NCBI GenBank assembly: GCA_964479535.1
Contig: CAYZMM010000026.1
Location: 1 to 64,000 of the forward strand
Direction of reading: 5' to 3'
Length of the DNA: 64,000 bases
Source: S015-6 sp964479535
GTDB lineage: Bacteria; Desulfobacterota; DSWW01
Position numbers and translations under genes: made by a program. Positions 1 to 7,974 of this stretch are shown one piece after another. Under the pieces are notes generated by a model that saw only the letters and a list, made by a program, of their open reading frames with translations, was not told the origin of the DNA and did not search any database. Within the stretch, counting starts at the first letter, position 1. Every line of letters begins with the position of its first letter.

Positions 1-58
1 CCCGACCCCGACCCCTCACCCCTGACCCCCCATTTCCCATTTCCCTTTGCCCTTTTGA
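1..58. repeat. C-rich degenerate heptad-like repeat
   Basis: The first bases consist of short C-rich units resembling CCCCTGA/CCCCGAC, followed by CCCATTTCC-type units. The reverse-strand form (GGGGTCA) recurs at 19786-19817, and single units appear near 1113 and 2933. It looks like intergenic minisatellite debris. No coding signal is visible before the gene starting at 143. Confidence 0.45.
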
Positions 59-142
59 CTTTCACCTTCTCTACGCACATCTTGCTTACCCTGTCCAAAA
101 ATGTTCAGATAGAAACCGGCACATGGGGAGGCAGGCCACGAG

Positions 143-1186
143 ATGAGCACAAAGGTGCTGGAGGTCTCTTTCGAGGCTCCCGCGAACATTCAGGCCCTCT
201 ACGGTCCCCGGGACGAGAACCTGAGACGGGTCGAGAAGGAGCTCGGTGTCGAGCTGTCCGCCCGCGGTGAGACGGTCCGGATCCGGGGGGAAGAGAGCTC
301 CGTGGATCTGGCTTACCGACTCCTGGAGGAGCTCTATCAGATTCAACAGAAGGGATTCTCGATCTACCCGACGGATGTCGACTGTGCGGCCCGAATGCTC
401 AAGCGCCACCCGGGAGCGGACCTGAAGGACGTCTTTCTGGACGAGGTCTATCTGGCTCCCACGAAACGTCGTATCACCCCGAAGAGCATCGGACAGAAGG
501 AGTACATCGATGCGATTCGCGGCAACGACATCGTCTTCGGAATCGGTCCGGCCGGGACGGGCAAGACCTTTCTCGCCATGGCCATGGCCGTCTCCGCCCT
601 GATGCGGAGAGAAGTGATGCGGATCGTGCTTGCGCGGCCGGCCGTCGAGGCCGGGGAGAAGCTCGGTTTCCTTCCCGGCAACCTGTACGAGAAGGTGAAT
701 CCGTATCTGCGGCCCCTCTATGATGCGCTTCACGACATGATGGACTACGAGCAGGCGTCCCGGATGGTCGAAACCGGAGAGATCGAGGTCGCGCCGCTGG
801 CCTTCATGCGGGGCAGGACACTGAACGACAGCTTCGTGATCCTGGACGAGGCCCAGAACAGCACATCGGAGCAGATGAAGATGTTCCTGACCCGACTCGG
901 CCTGCACTCGAAAGCGGTCATCACCGGGGACATTACGCAGATCGATCTGCCTGCGGACAAACTTTCCGGCCTGGTGGAGGTCCAGGAGATCCTGCGGGGG
1001 ATCAAAGGGGTTTGTTTTCGTTATTTCGGCGAGGAGGATGTGGTGCGGCACCGTCTCGTGCAGGAGGTCATCGGGGCCTACGACAGGGCGGATAAATTGA
1101 AGGAATCCCGGGGCAGGGATCAGGGAAGCGAAGGCGAACGTGCAAAGGTCAAAGGACAAAGGCCCGACGCCTCGTCCTCGACCTGA
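143..1186 (+). CDS. phoH: PhoH-like ATPase
   Basis: This 347-residue protein has the single P-loop ATPase domain of the PhoH/YbeZ family. The Walker A motif GPAGTGKT is at residues 135-142 and a Walker B segment VILDEAQN follows about 100 residues later. The N-terminal 100 residues match the small domain preceding the NTPase in this family. Relatives act with YbeY in ribosome or RNA metabolism, and ybeY lies directly downstream here, which supports the call. A GGGGAGG sequence at 124-130 can serve as a ribosome binding site. The C-terminal tail (about 20 residues, charged and low-complexity) is encoded by a dispersed AAAGGAC-type repeat and is probably not part of the conserved fold. Confidence 0.93.
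   Translation: MSTKVLEVSFEAPANIQALYGPRDENLRRVEKELGVELSARGETVRIRGEESSVDLAYRLLEELYQIQQKGFSIYPTDVDCAARMLKRHPGADLKDVFLDEVYLAPTKRRITPKSIGQKEYIDAIRGNDIVFGIGPAGTGKTFLAMAMAVSALMRREVMRIVLARPAVEAGEKLGFLPGNLYEKVNPYLRPLYDALHDMMDYEQASRMVETGEIEVAPLAFMRGRTLNDSFVILDEAQNSTSEQMKMFLTRLGLHSKAVITGDITQIDLPADKLSGLVEVQEILRGIKGVCFRYFGEEDVVRHRLVQEVIGAYDRADKLKESRGRDQGSEGERAKVKGQRPDASSST
1143..1162. repeat. Dispersed AAAGGWC repeat inside 3' end of phoH
   Basis: Units AAAGGTC-AAAGGAC-AAAGG lie inside the last codons of phoH and encode a KVKGQR-like tail. The same units occur at 15627-15696 (end of lpxB) and, reversed, at 28800-28829 (end of an AKR gene). Confidence 0.6.
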
Positions 1187-1195
1187 AAGGGCGGC

Positions 1196-1669
1196 ATGGA
1201 TCGTGGCATGGCTGAGGGCCGCAGCGTACTGGTCGCAAACCGGCAGCGGAAGGTTGCCGTGGACGCGAAGCGTCTTCGGCGGGTCGCGGACCTCGCGCTG
1301 GAAATGCTCGGCTTTCAGGAAGCGGAGCTATCGGTTCTGCTCGTGAGCGATCGAAGGATCCAGCAGCTGAATCGGCAGTACCTGGACCGCAACCGCCCGA
1401 CCGACGTGCTTGCCTTCGCACAGTGGGAAGGCGGCGGAGAGGGCATCGACCCGGCCTGGCTGGGCGATGTCGTCATCAGCGTGGAAACGGCGAAGGCGCA
1501 GGCAGAGCAGGAAAGCGGAGGCTTGAATCGCGAGCTGGATCTGCTCCTCGTGCACGGCACCCTTCACCTGATAGGATTCGACCATACCCGAGGGGCCAAG
1601 GAAGCGACTGCAATGAGAAGGAAGCAGACCCGGCTCCTCCGACGCATTCACGAGCGTCTTCCGCCCTGA
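1196..1669 (+). CDS. ybeY: Endoribonuclease YbeY (rRNA maturation factor)
   Basis: YbeY is a small zinc-dependent endoribonuclease involved in 16S rRNA 3'-end processing and ribosome quality control. The protein is 157 residues, a normal length. The diagnostic metal-binding segment HGTLHLIGFDH supplies three histidines at residues 120, 124 and 130. The preceding NRPTDVLAF segment is also typical of the family. The gene starts 10 bp after phoH ends, the common phoH-ybeY pairing. The exact start is uncertain: an in-frame ATG at 1208 would give a product four residues shorter. Confidence 0.95.
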   Translation: MDRGMAEGRSVLVANRQRKVAVDAKRLRRVADLALEMLGFQEAELSVLLVSDRRIQQLNRQYLDRNRPTDVLAFAQWEGGGEGIDPAWLGDVVISVETAKAQAEQESGGLNRELDLLLVHGTLHLIGFDHTRGAKEATAMRRKQTRLLRRIHERLPP

Positions 1670-1740
1670 CGTGCTGGTCCGGGATCGGGACGGCTGCGCG
1701 GGAAGGGAAGACGGAACGGTAGAGAGGAGGATGATTCCGA

Positions 1741-2827
1741 ATGGAACTCAAGGAGCGAATCGAGGAAGTGAAGAGGATCGGTGAACGGCTACGAGGTTGT
1801 CTTTGACGTAGAGGATCGGCAGTCGCGACTCGATCAGCTGGAAGAGGAGATCTGCAAACCGGATTTCTGGGACCGCCCGCCGGAGGCGAAGGCTCAGCTC
1901 AAGGAGCGGACTGCCATCGAGCGGGTCGTGGAGAGGTGGAGGGCGCTGGAAGAGGAAATGGAGGAAGCGGAGACCTGCGTCGAGCTGGGCGAGGAGGCCT
2001 CGGACGAGGAGATGCTGGCCGAGGCGTCCGGGCGTCTGGACAAACTCAAGGAGCACCTCGAGTCCTTCGAATTCGAAATCACGTTGAGCGGACCGGATGA
2101 CGACAAGAATGCGTTTCTCGTTGTACATGCGGGCGCCGGCGGCACCGAGGCGATGGACTGGGCGGAGATGCTCCTGAGGATGTACACCCGCTGGGCTGAG
2201 CAGAAGGGGTTCGAGGTGGAGGACTATGATCTGCAGCCCGGAGACGAGGCGGGAATGAAGAGCGCCACGATTCTCGTCAAGGGATCCTACGCGTACGGGT
2301 ATCTGAAGGCGGAAGTGGGCATTCACCGGCTCGTGAGGATCAGCCCCTTCGATGCGGGCGGCCGAAGGCATACCTCCTTCGCCGCGGTCTTCGTCTACCC
2401 CGAGGCAGAAGAAGAGGAAGAGATCGACATCAGGGAGGAAGAAATGAAGGTGGAGACCTTCCGTGCAAGCGGCGCCGGGGGCCAGCACGTGAACAAGACC
2501 GACTCCGCCGTCCGAATCACGCATTTCCCGACCGGAATCGTCGTGCAGTGCCAGAACGAGCGGTCCCAGCACAAGAACCGGCAGCGTGCCCTGAAGATCC
2601 TCCGGGCCCGCCTTCTCGAGATGCGCAAGGAAGAGGAAGCGAAGAAGCAGAGTGAGATCTACAAGGACCAGAAGGACATCGCCTGGGGAAGCCAGATTCG
2701 ATCCTACGTGATGCAGCCCTACCGCCTGGTCAAGGATCATCGTACCCAGCACGAAACGGGAAACGTGGATGCGGTCCTGGACGGAAACCTGGACCACTTC
2801 ATGCAGGCCTATCTGAGAAGCGGCTAG
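1741..2827 (+). CDS. prfB: Peptide chain release factor 2 (programmed +1 frameshift)
   Basis: RF2 terminates translation at UGA and UAA codons. The gene reads from ATG 1741 for 21 codons to a CTT TGA C site at 1801-1807; a +1 shift joins it to the downstream frame ending at 2827, giving about 361 residues. The codon-recognition tripeptide SPF is at about residues 201-203 and the catalytic GGQ motif at about 246-248 (counted on the fused product). Low RF2 levels let the ribosome pause at the internal UGA and shift, so the protein regulates its own synthesis, as known in many bacteria. An annotation starting at the internal ATG 1781 would miss the true N-terminus. Confidence 0.95.
1792..1807 (+). 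promoter_or_regulatory. RF2 +1 frameshift signal
   Basis: A GAGG Shine-Dalgarno-like stretch is followed by TTGT and then CTT TGA C, matching the layout of the classical E. coli prfB site (SD-like element, slippery CUU, UGA followed by C). The two reading frames on either side both encode RF2 sequence, so the shift is required. Confidence 0.93.
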
Positions 2828-2960
2828 CCCCGCAAGGGGATGTTGTCGGGTCCCCATGTTTTAAAATGCTCGCCCGATCGAATCGCCGAGGAACATTTCG
2901 TCATGATTTCGAGGGGATAGAGGTGGGCTCCGGACCCCTGATCCCTGTCTGCTGCTTTCC

Positions 2961-2990
2961 TTGACAATGTAGAAAGGTTTGAGCTATCAA
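2961..2990 (+). promoter_or_regulatory. Candidate sigma-70 promoter for lysS
   Basis: A perfect -35 box TTGACA (2961-2966) is followed after 18 bp by TATCAA (2985-2990). It lies in the 319-bp gap between prfB and lysS (2828-3146) and would leave a leader of about 150 nt before lysS. The gap also holds a small CCCC-GCAA-GGGG hairpin just after prfB (2828-2839) and an AGCCA-TATG-TGGCT dyad near 3060. I see no gene in the gap. Confidence 0.5.
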
Positions 2991-3146
2991 AGATAGATTT
3001 TGACCCAAGCCGCCTATCGCAGGAAGTCTCACGCCTTCCGCAGCCGACTGCTGCGAGCCATATGTGGCTTCCGCCCCCTTTCATCGAAGGGACAGGGAGT
3101 ATCCGGTCCGGCTGTGGCCGGTCCGGTTTCGAAGGAATGCCGAACC

Positions 3147-4649
3147 ATGGGAGCCGAGGACGACATCAAGGCGGTTCGCCTGGCCAAGCTCGCGCAGATG
3201 CGGGAGGAGGGAAGAACCCCTTACCCGAACAACTTTCGGAGAAGCACCAGCATTCAGGCCGTCCGGGATCGGTTCGACGGAGCCTCCCCCGAGGAACTCG
3301 AGTCGGCGGAGGAGCGGTTCGCCCTCGCAGGCAGAGTCATGTCCATGCGGGATTTCGGCAAGAGCTGTTTCCTCCATCTGCAGGATGAATCGGGACGGCT
3401 CCAGCTCTATCTGCGCAGGAACATCATCGGCGAGGATGGATACGTTCGGTTCAAGCGAGGGGCGGACATCGGGGACCTCTTCGGGGCGGAAGGACGGCTG
3501 TTCCTGACCCGGACCGGAGAGCTGACCCTGCAGGTGGAACGGTACGAGATCCTCGCCAAGGCTCTGCGCCCGCTGCCCGAGAAGTTTCACGGGTTGAAGG
3601 ATATCGAGCTCAGGTATCGGAAGCGTTATCAGGACCTGATCGTCAACCCCGAGGTGAGGGCCACCTTCCGCATGCGGGCCGAGATCATACGCCGGGTTCG
3701 CAACTTCTTCGATGGGCGGGGCTTCCTCGAGGTGGAGACCCCCATGATGCACCCGATCGCAGGCGGTGCCGCGGCTCGGCCCTTCGAGACCTTTCACAAC
3801 GCGCTGGAGCAGCCCCTCTACCTGAGGATTGCCCCGGAGCTCTACCTGAAACGGCTTCTGGTGGGAGGGTTCACCCGGGTTTACGAGCTCAACAAGAATT
3901 TCAGGAACGAAGGGCTCTCCACCCGCCACAATCCTGAATTCACCATGATCGAGTTCTACGAGGCGTATGCGGCATACGAGGACTTCATGGCCCTCACGGA
4001 GGACCTTTTCTGCGAGTTGCTGGAGGATCTTCGGCAGAGCCGCACCCTCACGTACCAGGGCCAGGAGCTGGATTTCTCCCCTCCCTGGAGAAGGATCACG
4101 ATTGAACAGGCTCTCATGGAGGACGGAGGGTTTTCCCGGGGAGAGATCGAGGACCCCGCGGCTCTCGCGGCGGCCTGTGAGCGGTGCGGGATCGAGGGAT
4201 GGAAGAACATGGGTCCGGGGGAGCTGCTCGTGGAGCTCTTCGAGCAGACCGTGGAGGAGAAGCTGGTCCAGCCGACCTTTGTCACGAAGTATCCCGTCGA
4301 AGTGTCGCCCCTTGCCCGCTCCTCTGAGGGGTGCGCGGACAAGGTGGATCGCTTCGAACTGTTTGTAGCGGGGCGGGAGGTCGCCAACGGCTTTTCCGAG
4401 CTCAACGATCCGGAGGAACAGAGACGCAGGCTGCTCCGCCAGGTAGAGAAGAGACGGGAGGGGGATGAGACGGCTCAGGAGATGGACGAGGAGTTCGTGG
4501 AGGCCCTGGAATTCGGAATGCCGCCGGCGGCAGGGGAGGGGATCGGGATCGACAGGCTGGTGATGCTCTTCACCGACGCCTCTTCCATACGGGACGTGAT
4601 CCTGTTCCCCCAGATGCGACCCGAGAAAGGCGGTACCCAACAAGTATAG
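3147..4649 (+). CDS. lysS: Lysyl-tRNA synthetase (class II)
   Basis: LysRS charges tRNA-Lys. The product from ATG 3147 is 500 residues, the usual bacterial length, so I prefer this start to the open frame that extends back to 3000. An N-terminal OB-fold anticodon-binding domain (about residues 55-150) precedes the class II catalytic core. Motif 2 appears as RNEGLSTRHNPEFTMIEFYE and motif 3 as GIGIDRLVMLFT near the C-terminus. A GAAGGA element at 3131-3136 can serve as ribosome binding site. A likely promoter lies about 150 bp upstream, so it may be transcribed apart from prfB. Confidence 0.96.
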   Translation: MGAEDDIKAVRLAKLAQMREEGRTPYPNNFRRSTSIQAVRDRFDGASPEELESAEERFALAGRVMSMRDFGKSCFLHLQDESGRLQLYLRRNIIGEDGYVRFKRGADIGDLFGAEGRLFLTRTGELTLQVERYEILAKALRPLPEKFHGLKDIELRYRKRYQDLIVNPEVRATFRMRAEIIRRVRNFFDGRGFLEVETPMMHPIAGGAAARPFETFHNALEQPLYLRIAPELYLKRLLVGGFTRVYELNKNFRNEGLSTRHNPEFTMIEFYEAYAAYEDFMALTEDLFCELLEDLRQSRTLTYQGQELDFSPPWRRITIEQALMEDGGFSRGEIEDPAALAAACERCGIEGWKNMGPGELLVELFEQTVEEKLVQPTFVTKYPVEVSPLARSSEGCADKVDRFELFVAGREVANGFSELNDPEEQRRRLLRQVEKRREGDETAQEMDEEFVEALEFGMPPAAGEGIGIDRLVMLFTDASSIRDVILFPQMRPEKGGTQQV

Positions 4650-4701
4650 GATTCTTCCGACTTCTTGCTTCTCCATCTTTTCCGGAGGCCCCGGCAGGCT
4701 C

Positions 4702-5958
4702 GTGCGATTCGAGAGGTACCTTGCGGTTCGTTACCTGCGATCCAGACGGCGCTACGGGTTCGTGTCCGTGATTCCCCTTCTTTCCTGTCTGGGAATTGCC
4801 GTCGGTGTCATGGCCATGCTCGTGACCCTGAGCGTAATGGACGGCTTCGAAGAGGATCTGAAGGAGAAGCTTCTGGGAAACATGGCGCCGATCACCTTGA
4901 AGCGAAAGCAGATGAACGAAGATCATGTGCAGGAGCTTCGACAGCGGCTGACAGGCATGGAAGAGGTGAAGGGTCTGAGCCCCTATGTCCGGACGCAGGT
5001 GCTGCTCCTCTCGACGGGAAGGCCCGTGGGGGCGACCCTGATGGGCATCCAGCCCGAATCGATTTCGCTGGTGAGCCGGCTGCCCGAGCAGATCCTGGAG
5101 GGGCATCTGGACGTGCTCCAGGAGCCCATCGCGCCGGGGGGGCCTTTCCCTGCAGCGTGCGAGGGGAAGCCGGCGATTCTGCTCGGTCGAGAGTTGACCG
5201 GCAACCTGGGCTGCTTCTACGGGGACCCGATTCGGATCGTCTCGCCCGTGGGAATCGAAACGCCCTTCGGCGTCATGCCGATCCAGGAGACCTACTGCGT
5301 GGGGGGGGTCTTTCAGACAGGACTGTACGAATACGATGCGACCTTTGCATACGTTTCCCTCGAGCAGGCCCAATCCTTTCTGCAAATCGGCAGCGAGGTC
5401 AGCGGCGTCGAGGTTGGAATCGAGGAGTATGGGCATGCCCGGGAGAAAGCGGAGGAGATCCGGGCCCGGTCCGGAGAATCCTATCGTGTGGAAGACTGGA
5501 TGCAGAAGAATCGCAGGCTGCTGTCGGCCATGCGGCTGGAGAAGATCACGGCCTTCTCGGTCCTGACCTTGATCGTGCTGGTCGGGGTGCTCAACATCCT
5601 CAGTTCCCTGGCCATGACCGTGACCGAGAAGAGAAAGGAAATCGCCATCCTGAAGGCTCTCGGCGCAACCCGGAGCAGGATTCAGGGGCTTTTCATGATC
5701 CAGGGTATGCTCATTGGTTTGTCCGGGACGGGCATCGGTGTACTGGCGGGTGTCGGGCTCTGCAAGATCCTGTCGCGCTATCCTCTGGTCACGCTTCCCC
5801 AGGACGTCTTTTATCAACTCAACCTGCCGGTTCGGATGGATCCCGTGGACATCCTGTCCGTCGCCGTGGCTGCCTTGATGCTGAGTCTGCTGGCAACCCT
5901 GTACCCGGCGTGGAAGGCGGCCCGGGTTCTTCCGGCCGAAACCCTGCGGTACGAATAG
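4702..5958 (+). CDS. lolC: Lipoprotein-releasing ABC permease (LolC/LolE family), first copy
   Basis: This inner-membrane permease would help the LolCDE complex extract lipoproteins from the inner membrane and pass them to LolA. The 418-residue protein has the family plan: one N-terminal membrane segment (about 20-45), a large periplasmic domain, and three C-terminal membrane segments within the FtsX-like domain (about 280-415). The segment EKRKEIAILKALGATRSRI is the typical coupling region for the ATPase. The start is GTG 4702. It is followed 3 bp later by a second permease and then LolD, so both halves of the heterodimer and the ATPase are together. Assignment as LolC rather than LolE rests on order only. 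Confidence 0.9.
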   Translation: MRFERYLAVRYLRSRRRYGFVSVIPLLSCLGIAVGVMAMLVTLSVMDGFEEDLKEKLLGNMAPITLKRKQMNEDHVQELRQRLTGMEEVKGLSPYVRTQVLLLSTGRPVGATLMGIQPESISLVSRLPEQILEGHLDVLQEPIAPGGPFPAACEGKPAILLGRELTGNLGCFYGDPIRIVSPVGIETPFGVMPIQETYCVGGVFQTGLYEYDATFAYVSLEQAQSFLQIGSEVSGVEVGIEEYGHAREKAEEIRARSGESYRVEDWMQKNRRLLSAMRLEKITAFSVLTLIVLVGVLNILSSLAMTVTEKRKEIAILKALGATRSRIQGLFMIQGMLIGLSGTGIGVLAGVGLCKILSRYPLVTLPQDVFYQLNLPVRMDPVDILSVAVAALMLSLLATLYPAWKAARVLPAETLRYE

Positions 5959-5961
5959 CGG

Positions 5962-7215
5962 ATGGATTCCTACGAACTGCGGGTCGGGCTTCAGTATTTG
6001 AGAGGAGGCAAGGAATCCGGATTCCTGTCCGTGATGCCGTGGATTACCGTGGGCGGGATCCTGGTAGGGGTGATGGCCCTTGTCCTTGCCCTGTCCTTCG
6101 CGTCCGGCTTCGAGAGCGTTCTCCGGGACAAGATCATCGGCGTGAACGCCCATCTGCTTCTCCTTCGCTTCGACGGCGAGCTGGACGGCTGGCAGGAGGT
6201 GAGGGAAAAAGTCCACGGGCTGCCGGAGGTAGCGACGACCATGCCCTTCTCCTACCAGAAGGCGCTTCTAAGGTCCGAGGCGGACGTTCGGGGCATCGTG
6301 GTCCGGGGCGTGTGGCCCGAATCGTTGCCCGAGATGTCGGACTGGCAGCTCGCTTTCTCCTGCGGAGGGTTCTCGTTTCCTTCCGGGAACGCGGTTTCCC
6401 GCGCGGAGGGTGCGACGGGGGAGCGCTCCCCCATCTGGATCGGGAACGTGCTAGCCGAAACCCTCGAAGTGAGTTGCGGTGACACGGTTCGCCTCGTTGC
6501 CATGGCCGGGGGGCCGGACGAGACGCCGGCCGCCACAGCCCTTCGGGACTATCGAGTGGAAGGTGTGTTCGAAGTCGGTATGTATGAGTACGATGCCTCC
6601 CTGGCGTTCCTGTCCCTGGAGGAGGCGCAGGACTTCTTCGGTCTGGGAGACAGCGTGACCGGTATCGAGGTCCGCCTGCACGACATCCGGGAGACCGACC
6701 GGGCGGAGCAGCAGATCCAGGAACTGCTCGGCTATCCCTTCTGGGTCAAGAAGTGGAGTGAGATCAACCCGAATTTCTTCTCCGCCCTGAAACTGCAGAA
6801 GATCGTCATGTATCTCGTCCTGGTTTTGATTATCCTCGTCGCTGGCTTTAACATAATCAGCACCCTGATCATGAACGTGCTCGAGAAGCGGCGTGAGGTT
6901 GCGATCCTGAAGGCCATGGGGGCCACCCGGAGCTCTATTGGGAGGATCTTTCTCTATCAGGGATTGCTGCTCGGTCTGATCGGCACCCTGCTGGGCCTCG
7001 TTCTGGGCTACGTGCTCTGCAGGGTCGTCGGGAGCTATCCTCTGATTCGACTGGATCCGGACATCTACTACCTGTCGCACCTGCCGGTGGAAGTCCGGCC
7101 CCTCGAGTTCCTGCTGGTCGGCCTCTCCGCCCTGGTGCTGTCCGTGGTTGCCACCGTCTATCCGGCGCGGCAGGCGGCAAGGCTCGACCCGGCTGAGGTG
7201 TTGCGGTATGAATGA
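5962..7215 (+). CDS. lolE: Lipoprotein-releasing ABC permease (LolC/LolE family), second copy
   Basis: A second member of the same family, 417 residues, with the same arrangement: N-terminal membrane segment, periplasmic domain, three C-terminal membrane segments and a coupling region (EKRREVAILKAMGATRSSI). It begins 3 bp after the first permease and its last codons overlap the lolD start by 8 nt, a tight operon. The two permeases have diverged mainly in the periplasmic domain, consistent with the asymmetric LolC/LolE pair. Many bacteria carry only one merged-function LolF-type permease, so the presence of two is informative. Confidence 0.9.
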   Translation: MDSYELRVGLQYLRGGKESGFLSVMPWITVGGILVGVMALVLALSFASGFESVLRDKIIGVNAHLLLLRFDGELDGWQEVREKVHGLPEVATTMPFSYQKALLRSEADVRGIVVRGVWPESLPEMSDWQLAFSCGGFSFPSGNAVSRAEGATGERSPIWIGNVLAETLEVSCGDTVRLVAMAGGPDETPAATALRDYRVEGVFEVGMYEYDASLAFLSLEEAQDFFGLGDSVTGIEVRLHDIRETDRAEQQIQELLGYPFWVKKWSEINPNFFSALKLQKIVMYLVLVLIILVAGFNIISTLIMNVLEKRREVAILKAMGATRSSIGRIFLYQGLLLGLIGTLLGLVLGYVLCRVVGSYPLIRLDPDIYYLSHLPVEVRPLEFLLVGLSALVLSVVATVYPARQAARLDPAEVLRYE

Positions 7216-7963
7216 CCGCACATCGGACCCGGCGGGGAGGGTGTCTCCGGAGGACGTTCTCCTGAAGGTGAGCGGTCTCACAAAGGATTTTCGACTCGGC
7301 GGGAAGGAGATCCGCGTACTCAAAGGGATCGATCTGGAAATCAGGAAGGCGGAGACCGTTGCGATCCTGGGTGTTTCCGGTGTCGGGAAGACGACCCTGC
7401 TGCACATCCTGGGTGCGCTGGACCGACCCAGCCGGGGCCGGGTCATCTATCGCGGGGAGGACCAGTCCTCCCGGCTGGACAAGGATCTGGCGCGTTTCCG
7501 GAATCGGGAGATCGGGTTCGTTTTTCAGTTCCACTACCTGCTCTCCGATCTGTCCGCCCTGGAGAATACCCTGCTTCCGGCATGGATCGGGGGGATGTCC
7601 AGGAAGCGGGCGGAGCAGAAGGCGGCCGGCCTCCTGGAGGAATTGGGGCTGGCCGATCGGATGGACCATCGGCCGGGCAAGCTTTCCGGGGGGGAGCAGC
7701 AGCGGGTCGCTGTGGCCCGGGCGGTCATCATGGATCCCCAGATCGTACTGGCGGACGAGCCGACGGGAAATCTGGACACAGAGAGTGCAGGCGCCGTAGA
7801 AGACCTCCTGGTGAGGCTTCGGGATACCCGGGGCATCTCCCTCGTGGCGGTCACCCACAACCCGAGATTCGCTGCCCGGATGGACAGGCAGATTCGAATG
7901 CACGACGGAAGGCTGGTGGAGGCGGAAACGTTCGAGCAAAACTCCAAGGCGGACGGCGAGTAG
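7208..7963 (+). CDS. lolD: Lipoprotein-releasing ABC ATPase LolD
   Basis: This is the 251-residue ATPase of the Lol exporter. Walker A GVSGVGKT, Q-loop FVFQFHYLL, signature LSGGEQQ, Walker B IVLADEP and H-loop VTHN are all present in order. The FQFHYLL form of the Q-loop is characteristic of the LolD/MacB-type subfamily. ATG 7208 overlaps the end of the permease gene and gives the family's usual length. An open frame continues upstream to 7148 but lies inside lolE and is rejected. The neighbour bamA begins 11 bp downstream, linking lipoprotein sorting and outer-membrane assembly. Confidence 0.95.
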   Translation: MNDRTSDPAGRVSPEDVLLKVSGLTKDFRLGGKEIRVLKGIDLEIRKAETVAILGVSGVGKTTLLHILGALDRPSRGRVIYRGEDQSSRLDKDLARFRNREIGFVFQFHYLLSDLSALENTLLPAWIGGMSRKRAEQKAAGLLEELGLADRMDHRPGKLSGGEQQRVAVARAVIMDPQIVLADEPTGNLDTESAGAVEDLLVRLRDTRGISLVAVTHNPRFAARMDRQIRMHDGRLVEAETFEQNSKADGE

Positions 7964-7974
7964 GCGAACCAGGC

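Noticed and set aside
1741..1806. prfB as a pseudogene because of an in-frame TGA after 21 codons
   Set aside because: The stop is part of the canonical RF2 +1 frameshift site, and both frames encode RF2.
3000..3146. N-terminal extension of LysS in the longer open frame
   Set aside because: The extra 49 residues have no family counterpart and lack a ribosome binding site; ATG 3147 gives the normal length, and the likely promoter lies just upstream of the extension.
7582..7974. Long N-terminal extension of BamA overlapping lolD
   Set aside because: The signal peptide starts at GTG 7975, and the extension is a shadow of lolD.
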